Part shown: in pieces, positions 54,945 to 64,000 of the stretch
Position numbering within the stretch: position 1 is the stretch's first letter
How the letters are laid out: every line of letters starts with the position of its first letter
NCBI RefSeq assembly: GCF_016889425.1
Contig: NZ_CP069513.1
Coordinates: 744,001-808,000, forward strand
Reading direction: 5' to 3'
Length of the DNA: 64,000 nt
Source: Corynebacterium amycolatum
Lineage (GTDB): Bacteria > Actinomycetota > Actinomycetes > Mycobacteriales > Mycobacteriaceae
Notes under the pieces: model-generated
Databases searched by the model: none
What the model saw: only the letters and a program-made list of their open reading frames with translations
Told to the model about the DNA's origin: nothing
Made by a program: the position numbers and the translations under genes

Positions 54945-55370
54945 ATGGATGAGTTTTCTTTACTGCAGTACTTTTCCGATCAACCCGCGTCCGATGGCGG
55001 GGTGGAGGCGCGTTCGCTCGCTACTCCGTGTGGTTTGGAGGCGGCGACACCGATTGATGGGCAGTCGGCGGACGTTGGTGGCGCCGGGCTGGTTGTGGAG
55101 GTCGATGGGCAGCTCTACGACCTCGGCGACGACGAGGGGTCAATCACGCTTGCCGACGATTCCGGGTTGTCAATCTATTCAGATCTGGACGGTGACGGCA
55201 CGGTGGATCACGTTACGACGGTCCGTTTTGACGGCACTTGGGAGTCTTGGAGCAGTGATGATGTGAGGGCTGCTGACGCGATGGGCGGAGCAGCGGTGGA
55301 ACCGGCATCAGTCGCGGGGAAGTGGGATGCGTACTCATGGGAGCAATCCGCTCGGGGCAGCTGGGACTAA
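54945..55370 (+). CDS. DUF6802-like acidic protein
   Basis: 141 aa, strongly acidic, with one calcium-loop-like stretch SDLDGDGTVDHVTTVRFDGTW in which Asp residues alternate, as in thrombospondin-type repeats and in corynebacterial DUF6802 proteins. No signal peptide or membrane helix. It is 34 bp after the membrane-protein gene, so it is probably the third member of that unit. Function unknown. Confidence 0.65.
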   Translation: MDEFSLLQYFSDQPASDGGVEARSLATPCGLEAATPIDGQSADVGGAGLVVEVDGQLYDLGDDEGSITLADDSGLSIYSDLDGDGTVDHVTTVRFDGTWESWSSDDVRAADAMGGAAVEPASVAGKWDAYSWEQSARGSWD

Positions 55371-55668
55371 CGACTTTGGAACCACTGCGCGCGGGGGTAC
55401 CCGTGTCTCGGTTGCTTACAAATGGGGGTAACTGCCCCCAAGGGGTTAATGGTTGTCAATTTATGTGGTGAGGCTGGCCTTATTCACTGGTTATGGCCGT
55501 AAATGAACAGGTCGCAAGAATGGGGCGAGGAAAATTAATTGTTGTAAAGCTGTGATGTAACGGCTTGCAAATGCGGGAACGAGCAGATTGTCGATGTGGG
55601 GCCCGGCAACTTTCGGTATCCCCCGGTAGCCTTAAATTAAGACGCGAATCAATGAGTCAGGAGAACTG
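55371..55668. promoter_or_regulatory. Upstream region of pckG with GC palindrome
   Basis: 298 bp without a gene. TGGGGG-TAACTG-CCCCCA at 55423-55440 is a short inverted repeat that may end the upstream transcript. The AT-rich part (55440-55600) should contain the pckG promoter; pck is carbon-source controlled in C. glutamicum, but no regulator site was assigned here with confidence. Confidence 0.45.
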
Positions 55669-57504
55669 ATGTCCGCACCTTCTATTCCTGGTCTCGAGGG
55701 CCAGGCCCCGACCGAGAACGCCGAACTGCTGCGCTGGATTGCTGAGGTCGTAGAACTGACCCAGCCAGACAAGGTTGTCTTTGCTGATGGCTCGGAAGAA
55801 GAGTGGAACCGCCTTACCCAGGATCTGGTTGATAAGGGAACTCTTATCAAGCTGAATGAGGAAAAGCGCCCGAACTCTTTCCTTGCCCGCTCTAACCCGA
55901 AGGACGTTGCTCGTGTGGAGTCCCGCACGTTCATCGCTTCTGAAAAGGAAGAGGACGCTGGCCCGACCAACAACTGGGCGGATCCGGTCGAGCTGAAGAA
56001 GGAAATGACCGAGCACTACCGCGGTTCCATGAAGGGCCGCACCATGTTCGTCGTTCCGTTCTGCATGGGTCCGATCACCGACCCGGAGCCGAAGCTGGGT
56101 GTTCAGCTGACCGACTCGGAGTACGTGGTTCTCTCTATGCGAATCATGACCCGCATGGGTCAGGATGCCCTGGACAAGATTGGCCCGGACGGAGACTTCG
56201 TCCACGCTCTGCACTCCGTTGGCGCTCCGCTGGAGGAGGGCCAGGAGGACGTTGCATGGCCGTGCAACGATGAGAAGTACATCACCCAGTTCCCGGAGAC
56301 CAAGGAGATTTGGTCCTACGGTTCCGGCTACGGCGGAAACGCCATCCTGGCCAAGAAGTGCTACGCACTGCGTATCGCTTCGGTCATGGCCAAGGAAGAG
56401 GGCTGGATGGCTGAGCACATGCTCATCCTGAAGCTCACCAATCCGGAGGGCAAGGCCTACCACATCGCCGCTGCATTCCCGTCTGCATGTGGTAAGACCA
56501 ACCTGGCTATGCTGACTCCGACCATCGAGGGCTGGAAGGCCGAGGTCGTCGGCGACGACATTGCATGGCTGAAGTTTGGTGAGGACGGTCGCCTGTACGC
56601 TGTTAACCCGGAGAACGGCTTCTTCGGTGTTGCGCCGGGCACCAACTACTCCTCCAACCCGAACGCCATGAAGACCATGGAGGCCGGTAACACCCTGTTC
56701 ACCAACGTCGCACTGACCGACGATGGTGACGTCTGGTGGGAAGGCATGGAAGGCAAGCCGGATCACCTCATTGACTGGAAGGGCAATGACTGGACTCCGG
56801 ATTCCGACGAGCTGTCCTCGCACCCGAACTCCCGTTACTGCACCCCGATTTCGCAGTGCCCGGTCGCCGCACCGGAGTACGACGACCCGCAGGGTGTCCC
56901 GATCGACGCCATCCTGTTCGGTGGCCTCCGCCCGGACACTGTGCCGCTGGTGACCCAGGCACTGTCCTGGAACCACGCAACCTTCATCGGTGCAACCCTG
57001 GCTTCCGGCCAGACCGCTGCTTCCGCTGAGGCTAAGGTCGGCTCCCTGCGCCACGACCCGATGGCAATGCTGCCGTTCATTGGCTACAACGTCGGTGACT
57101 ACCTGCAGCACTGGATCGACATGGGCGCCAAGGGCGGCGACAAGATGCCAGAGGTCTTCCTGGTTAACTGGTTCCGCCGTGGCGAAGACGGCCGCTTCCT
57201 GTGGCCGGGCTTCGGTGACAACTCTCGCGTTCTCAAGTGGATCATCGACCGCATTGAGGGCCGTGTTGGCGCCAAGGAGACCGTTGTTGGTCACACCGCT
57301 AAGGCAGAGGACCTGGACCTGACTGGCCTGGACATCGACTTCGCCGATGTCAAGGAAGCCCTGAAGGCACCGGCTGCTAAGTGGCAGGGTGACCTGCCGG
57401 ACAACGAGGAGTGGCTGAAGTTCCTCGGCGACCGCGTTCCGCAGGAAGTCTGGGACGAGTTCGAGGCTCTGAAGGCTCGTATCGAGAAGAGTCTGCAGGA
57501 CTAA
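55669..57504 (+). CDS. pckG: Phosphoenolpyruvate carboxykinase (GTP)
   Basis: 611 aa, normal for the GTP-dependent class. It converts oxaloacetate and GTP to phosphoenolpyruvate and CO2 for gluconeogenesis. The P-loop [37 protein letters not shown] and the nucleotide-binding [11 protein letters not shown] region are present. With glp genes and ldh in the same window it completes growth on glycerol-, lactate- or acid-derived carbon. Confidence 0.97.
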   Translation: MSAPSIPGLEGQAPTENAELLRWIAEVVELTQPDKVVFADGSEEEWNRLTQDLVDKGTLIKLNEEKRPNSFLARSNPKDVARVESRTFIASEKEEDAGPTNNWADPVELKKEMTEHYRGSMKGRTMFVVPFCMGPITDPEPKLGVQLTDSEYVVLSMRIMTRMGQDALDKIGPDGDFVHALHSVGAPLEEGQEDVAWPCNDEKYITQFPETKEIWSYGSGYGGNAILAKKCYALRIASVMAKEEGWMAEHMLILKLTNPEGKAYHIAAAFPSACGKTNLAMLTPTIEGWKAEVVGDDIAWLKFGEDGRLYAVNPENGFFGVAPGTNYSSNPNAMKTMEAGNTLFTNVALTDDGDVWWEGMEGKPDHLIDWKGNDWTPDSDELSSHPNSRYCTPISQCPVAAPEYDDPQGVPIDAILFGGLRPDTVPLVTQALSWNHATFIGATLASGQTAASAEAKVGSLRHDPMAMLPFIGYNVGDYLQHWIDMGAKGGDKMPEVFLVNWFRRGEDGRFLWPGFGDNSRVLKWIIDRIEGRVGAKETVVGHTAKAEDLDLTGLDIDFADVKEALKAPAAKWQGDLPDNEEWLKFLGDRVPQEVWDEFEALKARIEKSLQD

Positions 57505-57542
57505 GATCTTGCTAGCTAGCCTTGCGAAAAGCTAGAACATAG

Positions 57543-57585
57543 AACCACCCCCTTGTTGCCCGAAGCGGCTGGCAAGGGGGTGGTT
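57543..57585 (+). terminator. Terminator after pckG
   Basis: Perfect 13-bp stem (57543-57555 with 57573-57585), followed by TGTGC; weak T-run. Confidence 0.7.
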
Positions 57586-57616
57586 TGTGCAGTACAACGA
57601 TGAAGGGTGACACGCA

Positions 57617-58090
57617 ATGCAATTAACGCTTTTCTCTGATTTGAGCCTGCGTGTCATCACTTTGATGGCGATGGGGGAGCCGGGGCGCAAATACACCGCT
57701 GCCGAGGTGGCGGAGTCTCTCAATGCGTCTCGCGCGCATGTTTCCAAGGTTGTCTCGCGACTTGTGGAGCTCGGCTTCTTGGAGGCGGTCAAGGGGCGCA
57801 ATGGTGGCATCTATCTGCGCGAGTCGGCTACGGAAAAATCCGTCGGCAAGCTGCTGCGCACTCTGGAAAACAATGAGGTCGTCGATTGTGTCGGCACTGA
57901 CTGCCCATTACTGCCGACGTGCCTGTTGCGTGGCAAGTTAGCGGCTGCGCAGGAGGCGTTCTTCGCCGCACTGGATCCAGTGTTGATTGCTGATCTCATT
58001 CCGCACAAATCGGCTAATGGTGTGGATGCCAATCGCCCCGAGGGAGGCGGTTCGCAGGGGAGTACCCAGCTCAATATTCGTCCGGTTTAG
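57617..58090 (+). CDS. nsrR: Rrf2-family nitric-oxide-sensing repressor NsrR
   Basis: 157 aa. An Rrf2 winged helix (AAEVAESLNASRAHVSKVV, then a wing with GRNGGIYL) is followed by the Fe-S cysteines C91, C96 and C102 (CVGTDCPLLPTC), the same spacing and numbers as recalled for E. coli NsrR. NsrR proteins hold an Fe-S cluster that loses its DNA affinity on reacting with nitric oxide. The flavohaemoglobin gene next to it is the typical target. The C-terminal 25 residues are extra. Confidence 0.92.
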   Translation: MQLTLFSDLSLRVITLMAMGEPGRKYTAAEVAESLNASRAHVSKVVSRLVELGFLEAVKGRNGGIYLRESATEKSVGKLLRTLENNEVVDCVGTDCPLLPTCLLRGKLAAAQEAFFAALDPVLIADLIPHKSANGVDANRPEGGGSQGSTQLNIRPV

Positions 58091-58240
58091 GTGCAGAGCT
58101 GAAGGTCTAACCGCAGGTTGAAAAAGCTAAAAACGGTGCTGTCGAAGTTTTCTGGTGAAATTTTCGGCATCGCCATTTGTGCAGTTCAAGGCGGGTAAAA
58201 CTCAACCGCAAAGAGTAGTTAGGGACATCATTGGGCAATA

Positions 58241-58267
58241 ATACGCAAACGGAATACGCAATATAGT
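58241..58267 (+). promoter_or_regulatory. hmp promoter with repeated candidate NsrR half-sites
   Basis: ATACGCAA occurs twice (58241-58248 and 58254-58261, 13-bp period) directly before a TATAGT -10 box (58262-58267), 14 nt upstream of the hmp ATG. Position over the promoter fits repressor binding. Confidence 0.5.
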
Positions 58268-58281
58268 GTTATTGTGAAGTC

Positions 58282-59478
58282 ATGCCAAACCTGAATGTCA
58301 ACAAGAACGGCCTGACTCCAGAGCAGGCTGAAATCGTCACTCAAACCCTGCCCGTTGTCGGTGCCAACATCGAGAAAATCACGCCGAACTTCTATAACCG
58401 GATGTTCGCTGCTCACCCGGAGCTCATTGCCGATACCTTCAACCGCGGCAACCAGAAGCAGGGTGCTCAGCAGAAGGCGCTGGCGGCATCCGTCGCTACC
58501 TTCGCAGCTACCCTGGTCGACCCAGATGCTCCCGCCCCGGAAGAACTGCTTTCCCGCATCGGCCACAAGCACATCTCCGTTGGCATCAAGCCGGAGCAGT
58601 ACCCAATCGTACACAAGCACCTCTTCGATGCCATCGAGGAAATCCTCACCCCAGAGGTCTTTCAGGGAGCTGTCCGCGACGCGTGGGATGCCGTCTACCT
58701 GGAGATGGAGCGTGTTCTCATCAACTTCGAGAAGGGGCTCTATGACGACCTCGGTGTCGAAGCAGGCGATGTCTTCCGCGCCGCTCATGTCGTCTCTCGT
58801 GAAGAGCGCGGTGATGACGTCGCAGTGTTCTCCGTCAAGCTTGACGACGAATCCCCCGTTTCCTACCTCCCGGGACAGTACATCTCTGTACGTCAGACCA
58901 TGCCGGACGGCGCCGGCCAGCTACGGCAATACTCTCTGGTCGGCGGCGAGGAAGGTGTTCTGACCTTCGCGGTTCGTCGTGTCGATGCCTCCGAGGACCT
59001 ACCGGCTGGCGAAGTTTCCACACAGCTGTGGGAAAAGGTGCAGCCGGGCGATGCGATCGAAATTTCTCTGCCTGCAGGTGACCTGGTGTTGGATACAAAG
59101 TCCGATGACCCGGTAGTGCTCATTTCCGCAGGTATTGGCGCCACCCCCATGATTGGCATGCTGGATGCCCTGGTGGCAGCCGACTCCAAGCGTGATGTCG
59201 TCGTCCTCCACGCGGACCGCGCAGAAGCCGCAGATGCCCTGCGCGCAGAACGCAATAACGCAGTCTCTGCACTGGCCAATGCCCACCAGCAGGTGTGGTA
59301 CGAGCCGGATTTGATGAATCTGGCTGATACGGAGCTGCCGGAGGGCGCTCAGTTCTACCTCTGTGGTGGCAATGGTTTCCTGCAGGCCATTCGCCAGCAG
59401 CTCGCCGATCGCGGCGTTGCTCGCGAAAACGTTCACTTCGAGCTGTTCAGCCCGAACGATTGGCTGCTAGACGCTTAG
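58282..59478 (+). CDS. hmp: Flavohaemoprotein, nitric oxide dioxygenase
   Basis: 398 aa. Residues 1-138 are a globin domain with the haem region GHKHISVGIKPEQYPIVHKHL (proximal His at the usual place); residues 150-398 are a ferredoxin-reductase-like module with FAD motif RQYSLVGG and NAD(P)H motif ISAGIGATPMIGML, ending in HFELFSP. It oxidises nitric oxide to nitrate using O2 and NAD(P)H. It is paired with nsrR, 191 bp upstream. Confidence 0.96.
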   Translation: MPNLNVNKNGLTPEQAEIVTQTLPVVGANIEKITPNFYNRMFAAHPELIADTFNRGNQKQGAQQKALAASVATFAATLVDPDAPAPEELLSRIGHKHISVGIKPEQYPIVHKHLFDAIEEILTPEVFQGAVRDAWDAVYLEMERVLINFEKGLYDDLGVEAGDVFRAAHVVSREERGDDVAVFSVKLDDESPVSYLPGQYISVRQTMPDGAGQLRQYSLVGGEEGVLTFAVRRVDASEDLPAGEVSTQLWEKVQPGDAIEISLPAGDLVLDTKSDDPVVLISAGIGATPMIGMLDALVAADSKRDVVVLHADRAEAADALRAERNNAVSALANAHQQVWYEPDLMNLADTELPEGAQFYLCGGNGFLQAIRQQLADRGVARENVHFELFSPNDWLLDA

Positions 59479-59522
59479 CGTCACAACTGCGCCGTCGGCA
59501 TAAAAGCCATCGTCACAAATAA

Positions 59523-59569
59523 AGCACAATGACCAGCCGCGATGTATGCCCGTGGCTGGTCATTGTGCT
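59523..59569. terminator. Bidirectional terminator between hmp and nitronate monooxygenase
   Basis: Perfect 16-bp stem (59523-59538 with 59554-59569), T-rich on both sides, between convergent genes. Confidence 0.8.
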
Positions 59570-59593
59570 GTTTATAGCTTCGGTGGTTTCGTA

Positions 59594-60700
59594 TTACTCG
59601 GCGGAGCCGGAAAGCTCCGCAACGACATCGCCCGCATATTGATCCTCGCACTGAGAAAAAGCAATACCCGCCCATAAGTTGAGATATTCAGGATCGCTGG
59701 TCTTATTCGCTGCGCCGCGAATCGGCGTGGTCAAGTAGTGCAATTGCGGGTAAAGCTCCGGCGCGACCCTAGAAAACTCCCGGGTAAACGTGTTCTCAAT
59801 TGCCCGCGCGGGCTTGCCGGAAAAGGCGTGGGTCAAAACGGTGTCGCGCTCCGTGAGCTCACGCAATGCCCGTAGGTGCGTCTCCTTCGTACCCGCCTCT
59901 GCGGTGGTGAGGAACCGTGTGCCAACTTGTACAGCCGTCGCACCAGCATCCAAAAGCTTGACGACGTCCTCTCGGTGGCCCACCCCACCAGCGGCGATGA
60001 TGGGTGCATCGGTAACTGCACTCGCCTCGGTGACCGCTTGGGCGAGCTCTTCTACAGAGGCCCCAATGTTGTCGGACGAGTCTTTACCCCTCACGAATGC
60101 ACGATGGCCACCCGCGGCTAGTCCTTGCAGAACAATGCGATCAGCGCCAGCTACAGCCGCCGCCCGCACCCCCTCGATCGAGGTCGCATTCAGCACCACT
60201 TTGCGGCCAGATTCCTTTACCCGAGCAACGACTTCTTTATCTGGATAGCCAAAGGTGAAGGAGACGAACTCCAGCGCATCGGGGTTGGGCAGAAAATCAT
60301 CAGCGAGAATTGCCTCGATTTTCGCCGAGAAGTAGTCATCTGACCAGGTCGGAGTGTCAGGCAAGTCGATGTCGAAGTGGTCTGCCGCCGACACTAAGCG
60401 GTCGCGAAACGTGGTCCACTGCGCAAGCTCCTCCTCGGAGGTTCCGCCACCGGCGTCAGCCGTGTTGAGGCAGAAGAGGTTGATGCCGAAACCTTTGCCC
60501 TCGTCAAGCAGCGCGCACGTCTGCCGTGCCTGCTCAGTGAGCTTTTCAACAGTGAGATATCCAGCGGCAAGCGTGCCGACCCCACCAGCATTGGAAACTG
60601 CAGCGACGAGTTCGGGCGTGGATGGACCACCGGCCATCGGTGCCAAGATGATTGATGAGCGTCGTAGGTTTTCGGGTGATTGCGAGGTTGTGCTGCTCAT
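59594..60700 (-). CDS. Nitronate monooxygenase
   Basis: 368 aa FMN enzyme of the NMO/2-nitropropane dioxygenase family: ILAPMAGGPSTPELVAAVSNAGGVG at the N-terminus, AAGYLTVEKL, and the FMN phosphate site IIAAGGVGHREDVVKLLDAGATAVQVG. These enzymes detoxify nitronates such as propionate 3-nitronate. It lies next to hmp, another nitrogen-oxide defence gene. A leaderless TACTCT box is 6 nt before the ATG. Confidence 0.9.
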   Translation of the reverse strand: MSSTTSQSPENLRRSSIILAPMAGGPSTPELVAAVSNAGGVGTLAAGYLTVEKLTEQARQTCALLDEGKGFGINLFCLNTADAGGGTSEEELAQWTTFRDRLVSAADHFDIDLPDTPTWSDDYFSAKIEAILADDFLPNPDALEFVSFTFGYPDKEVVARVKESGRKVVLNATSIEGVRAAAVAGADRIVLQGLAAGGHRAFVRGKDSSDNIGASVEELAQAVTEASAVTDAPIIAAGGVGHREDVVKLLDAGATAVQVGTRFLTTAEAGTKETHLRALRELTERDTVLTHAFSGKPARAIENTFTREFSRVAPELYPQLHYLTTPIRGAANKTSDPEYLNLWAGIAFSQCEDQYAGDVVAELSGSAE

Positions 60701-60706
60701 AGGGCG

Positions 60707-60712
60707 AGAGTA
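60707..60712 (-). promoter_or_regulatory. Leaderless -10 box of nitronate monooxygenase gene
   Basis: TACTCT on the minus strand is 6 nt before the ATG at 60700. Confidence 0.55.
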
Positions 60713-60809
60713 ACACTAAGGCCGGATTCCCCCATGTGGGAGAACCCGACCAATGCCGACGAACGGCGTTGCGCAATAGACTCCGCGCTACCCGCTACCG
60801 CCTCAAGAA

Positions 60810-62549
60810 CTACTTATTGTTCTCCGGCGGATCCAGCGGCATACCCTGGCCGGCGCGGTAGAACGGAATGTCCTGCGGTGCCAGCGGAGTCTTGCCGGCG
60901 ATGAGGTCAGCGGCCTTTTCGGCAATCATCATGGTCGGTGCGTAGATATTGCCGTTGGTGATGCCCGGCATGACCGAAGCGTCAACCACGTAGAGGCCCT
61001 CGGTGCCGTGAACCTGCATGGTTTCCGGATCGACCACGGCCATCTCGTCGGAGGCCGGACCCATCTTGCAGGTGCAGGATGGGTGCAGTGCGGTCTCGGC
61101 ATCCTTGCGGACCCACTCGAGAATTTCCTCGTCGGTCTGCACATCTGCACCCGGGGAAATCTCGCCGTCGGTGTACTCCTTCATTGCCGGGGTGTCCAGC
61201 AGCTTACGGGAGACCTTGACAGCCTCGACCCATTCACGGCGGTCCTGATCAGTGGACAGGTAGTTGAACAGAATCGACGGCTTGACCTTGATGTCAGAGG
61301 ACGTGATGTGGACATGGCCACGGGCGTCCGAGTACATCGGACCAACGTGGAACTGGAAACCGTGCGGGCTATCGATCTTCGTGCCGTCGTAACGCATGGC
61401 CAGCGGCAGGAAGTGGAACATCAGGTTCGGGTAGGGCTCGTTGTCGTTGGAGCGTGCGAAACCGCCGCCTTCGAAGTGCGACGTTGCCACTGGACCCTTG
61501 TGGGTGAGCAGCCACCACAGGCCGATGAACGGCCAACGCCACTTCTCCAGGTACGGCTGTGAAGACACAGGCTGGGTGGCGTTGTACTGAATGTAGACCT
61601 CCAGGTGGTCCTGCAGGTTCTCGCCGACACCAGGCAGGTGCTTGACGACGTTCACTCCGGCGGCATTCAGAATCTTCTCATCGCCAACGCCGGAGACCTC
61701 GAGCAGCTGCGGAGAGTTGAAAGCGCCACCACAGAGGATGACCTTGTCTGCTCGCACCTGGTGAGTGCGACCCTTCCAGGTGTACTCAATGCCGACGGCC
61801 TTGGTGCCCTCGAAGAGGACGCGGGTGGCTTCTGCGCGGGTGCGGAGTTCCAGATTCGGACGCTGCAGGGCCGGGTGCAGGTATGCACGAGCTGCGGAGA
61901 GACGGCGGCCCTTGTCGATGTTTGCGTCGAAGGGACCGAAGCCCTCCTGGCGGTAGCCGTTGACGTCCGGAGTGTAGTTGTAACCAGCCTGCTGGACCGA
62001 CTTAAAGAAGGCCTTGAACAGCGGAGAATCGGCCGGACCGCGCTTCATACGCAGCGGGCCGTCGTGGCCGCGGCGTGGGTCGTCCTTGTCGGAGCCCAGC
62101 GCATTTTCCATGCGCTTGAAGTACGGCAGAACATGGTTCCAACCCCAGTTCTCCAGCCCCTTGGTGTCGCCCCACTTGTCGTAGTCCATCGGGTTACCGC
62201 GCTGGTAGATCTGGCCGTTGATGGAGGAGGAGCCGCCGACGACCTTGCCGCGGGCATGGTAGATGCGGCGACCGTTCATCTCCGGTTCCGGCTCGGATTC
62301 GTACTTCCAGTCGTAGTACTTGTTGCCGATTGGGAAGGAGAATGCCGAAGGCATGTGAATGTAGAGGTCCCAGAGGGAGTCCATACGGCCGGCCTCGAGT
62401 ACGAGCACGTGCTGAGTGTGGTCTGCGGACAGCCGGTTGGCCAGCACAGAGCCGGCAGAGCCCGCGCCAACGATGACGACGTCGCGGTGTTCGACTGTGG
62501 TGTTGCCATTCTTTTTACCGAAGTTGAAGACAGCCGGGAAAGCTCCCAT
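60810..62549 (-). CDS. betA: Choline dehydrogenase
   Basis: 579 aa GMC oxidoreductase started at the ATG 62549, which has GGAGG 11 nt upstream. FAD motif [18 protein letters not shown], the GMC signatures [17 protein letters not shown] and [16 protein letters not shown], and the catalytic region HPSCTCKMG with [19 protein letters not shown]. It oxidises choline to betaine aldehyde for glycine betaine synthesis. A betaine aldehyde dehydrogenase gene is not seen in the window. Divergent from the choline transporter gene. Confidence 0.92.
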   Translation of the reverse strand: MGAFPAVFNFGKKNGNTTVEHRDVVIVGAGSAGSVLANRLSADHTQHVLVLEAGRMDSLWDLYIHMPSAFSFPIGNKYYDWKYESEPEPEMNGRRIYHARGKVVGGSSSINGQIYQRGNPMDYDKWGDTKGLENWGWNHVLPYFKRMENALGSDKDDPRRGHDGPLRMKRGPADSPLFKAFFKSVQQAGYNYTPDVNGYRQEGFGPFDANIDKGRRLSAARAYLHPALQRPNLELRTRAEATRVLFEGTKAVGIEYTWKGRTHQVRADKVILCGGAFNSPQLLEVSGVGDEKILNAAGVNVVKHLPGVGENLQDHLEVYIQYNATQPVSSQPYLEKWRWPFIGLWWLLTHKGPVATSHFEGGGFARSNDNEPYPNLMFHFLPLAMRYDGTKIDSPHGFQFHVGPMYSDARGHVHITSSDIKVKPSILFNYLSTDQDRREWVEAVKVSRKLLDTPAMKEYTDGEISPGADVQTDEEILEWVRKDAETALHPSCTCKMGPASDEMAVVDPETMQVHGTEGLYVVDASVMPGITNGNIYAPTMMIAEKAADLIAGKTPLAPQDIPFYRAGQGMPLDPPENNK

Positions 62550-62887
62550 GTTCTGGTGTACCTCCGTAGGTTGTTTGCCGATGTATATCGGAATGGGTTT
62601 CAAGGAGTGCGATAAGCCTCAAGTAATATTTAAAGGCGGGCCCTATATATTGATATTGGAATAAGTGGCCGGAGACGTATCTCAAATCCCCTTCACCTAT
62701 ATAGAATGGCACACAATTGGTATTCAATTCCAGTTCGGATGATTTTAGACGCCTTGAAAACTGGGTAAATATGCAGGTGAAGGTGTTGATGTTGGAATTG
62801 GAGAATTCTTCTGAATCGATTCTCAGACTTGAGGGATTATTCAAACTAGGTATGCTGGGTTAGTTCCCGAATCTGAAGGATTTTCCT
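62550..62887. promoter_or_regulatory. Divergent betA/betT regulatory region
   Basis: 338 bp, clearly more AT-rich than the surroundings. On the plus strand TTGAGG (62829-62834), a 16-bp spacer and TATGCT (62851-62856) form a good promoter for betT, whose GAAGGA site is at 62875-62880. A GAATCGATTC palindrome (62813-62822) lies just before the -35 box and could bind a regulator. Confidence 0.6.
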
Positions 62888-64000
62888 ATGTCTGATACTC
62901 CGCCAACTGAGAAGGTAACGGAGGAAAAATCTGAATCGTCGCAAGAAATGCAGCGATCGCAGTCGGTCCCTCCACAACAAGCGCAAGCGAGTGCGACCTC
63001 TGAGCCTGAGGTCAACTGGCCTGTATTTATTATTTCAGGCGTTGGTATTCTCGCCATTGCCCTGTGGGCTATTTTTGCTCCGGACAATGCAGCGGGCACC
63101 CTAGCGGGCATTGTCGCCTGGGTATCGAAGAACTTCGGCTGGTTCTATATTGTGACCGCGACGGTGGCAGTGCTCTTCATGCTCTACGTCGCTATCTCGC
63201 GAACAGGGCAGATTAAGCTCGGCCCCGATCACGCCAAGCCTCAGTTTGGTCTGTTTTCCTGGGCTTCCATGCTCTTTGCCGCGGGTATCGGCATTGACCT
63301 GCTCTTCTTCTCGGTAGCAGAGCCGGTGGCACAGTACTATGGCCCGCCGACTGGAGACGCAGAGACCATCGAAGCTGCACGTCAGGCAGTGGTGTTCACG
63401 CTTTTCCACTATGGCGTGACCGGTTGGGCACTCTACGCCCTGATGGGTATGGCATTCGGCTACTTCGCCTATCGCCTCAATATGCCGCTGACCATTCGTT
63501 CGGCGCTCTATCCGATTATCGGCAAGCGCATCCATGGCCCCGCTGGTGAAGCAGTCGAAATCGCGGCGATGCTGGGTACCATTTTCGGTGTCGCAACCTC
63601 GCTCGGTATCGGCGTCGTCCAGCTGAATTACGGCCTGCGCGTGCTGTTCGGGGTGGATGAGAGTACGTCCTGGCAGATCGCTCTGATCGTCGTGGCTGTA
63701 TCGGTGGCTATCGCCTCCGCAGTTTCCGGTGTTGATAAGGGAATTCGTCGTCTCTCGGAGCTCAACGTTGGCCTGGCCATCTGCTTGATGCTCTACATCC
63801 TGATTACCGGCCGCACTGCGTTCCTGTTTGACGCACTGGTGATGAACGTCGGTGAGTACGTCTCGAAGTTCCCGTCCATGACTATGGATACTTACGCGTT
63901 CTCCGGTGCACAGGAATGGTTGAACTCCTGGACCCTGTTCTTCTGGGCTTGGTGGGTGGCCTGGGCACCGTTCGTCGGTTTGTTCCTGGCCCGTATTTCC
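62888..64000 (+). CDS. betT: BCCT family choline transporter BetT, 3' end outside window
   Basis: Read by hand from the ATG at 62888: 371 codons with no stop before the window edge. A 45-residue Glu/Gln/Ser-rich cytoplasmic tail precedes membrane helices with the BCCT features SWASMLFAAGIGIDLLFF, FTLFHYGVTGWALYALMG, GVVQLNYGL and FFWAWWVAWAPFVGLFLARI. The GIGID form of the first motif, as in E. coli BetT, points to proton-coupled choline uptake. Paired with betA it supplies choline for betaine synthesis. Confidence 0.93.
   Translation, partial: MSDTPPTEKVTEEKSESSQEMQRSQSVPPQQAQASATSEPEVNWPVFIISGVGILAIALWAIFAPDNAAGTLAGIVAWVSKNFGWFYIVTATVAVLFMLYVAISRTGQIKLGPDHAKPQFGLFSWASMLFAAGIGIDLLFFSVAEPVAQYYGPPTGDAETIEAARQAVVFTLFHYGVTGWALYALMGMAFGYFAYRLNMPLTIRSALYPIIGKRIHGPAGEAVEIAAMLGTIFGVATSLGIGVVQLNYGLRVLFGVDESTSWQIALIVVAVSVAIASAVSGVDKGIRRLSELNVGLAICLMLYILITGRTAFLFDALVMNVGEYVSKFPSMTMDTYAFSGAQEWLNSWTLFFWAWWVAWAPFVGLFLARIS

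Noticed and set aside
55657..57294. 545-codon minus-strand frame opposite pckG
   Set aside because: Shadow of pckG produced by its codon bias; composition is His/Val/Arg-rich without domain motifs.
62515..62844. Minus-strand frame of 109 codons across the betA start and upstream region
   Set aside because: Runs through the AT-rich regulatory region and overlaps betA in another frame; no family likeness.

Overview
The window reads as Actinobacteria, most likely Corynebacterium. Evidence: a cell-wall arabinogalactan block (glf, glfT2, PAP2 phosphatase, ubiA), three Ag85-type mycolyltransferases, a Culp6/Rv3802c-like cutinase, a GTP-type PEP carboxykinase, the ldh-pyk2 pair of C. glutamicum, and many genes with a -10 hexamer 6-8 nt before the start codon (leaderless promoters). 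Base composition is moderately GC-rich. No rRNA, tRNA or CRISPR array was seen. Coding is dense on both strands.

Layout: 1-16 kb holds a truncated Abhydrolase_9 gene, ldh and a divergent pyruvate kinase, DUF5926, an LCP ligase, fructosamine kinase and an amidase, pheA and a phosphoglycerate mutase, DUF1707, a zincin, a septum-formation protein, a LysE exporter and serS. This follows the serS-pheA-LCP neighbourhood of mycobacteria and C. glutamicum. 16.2-19.8 kb is an accessory insert: a long perfect palindrome, a broken IS110-type transposase, an ABC transporter pair and a PadR/HAAS pair with a clear operator. 19.8-25.5 kb has a secreted lipase-like hydrolase and glpK, glpF, glpD (glycerol uptake and oxidation). 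26-45.7 kb is the envelope block: an acyltransferase fused to a degenerate HAD domain, an active HAD phosphatase, two tandem PGRP-type amidases, glf, an EamA transporter, mycolyltransferase, glfT2, PAP2, ubiA, mycolyltransferase, Cop1-like mycolyltransferase with LGFP repeats, a DUF732 lipoprotein and the cutinase. 45.9-53 kb holds TM2, DUF711-ACT, a POT peptide transporter, DUF3054, a flippase-like protein, NYN and trmB. 53.3-64 kb holds three unknown genes, pckG, nsrR-hmp, nitronate monooxygenase and the divergent choline genes betA/betT.

The most striking point is what is absent. In C. glutamicum the cutinase/cop1 end of this block leads into fadD32-pks13-accD and the TMM exporter cmpL1/mmpL3 before NYN-trmB-pck. 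Here those flanks are present but the mycolate synthesis and export genes are replaced by unrelated genes, and aftB is missing between ubiA and the next mycolyltransferase. This suggests a mycolate-negative lineage (for example a C. amycolatum-like species) that still keeps three mycolyltransferases with intact catalytic triads. Gene orders of other species are recalled from general knowledge, not computed here.
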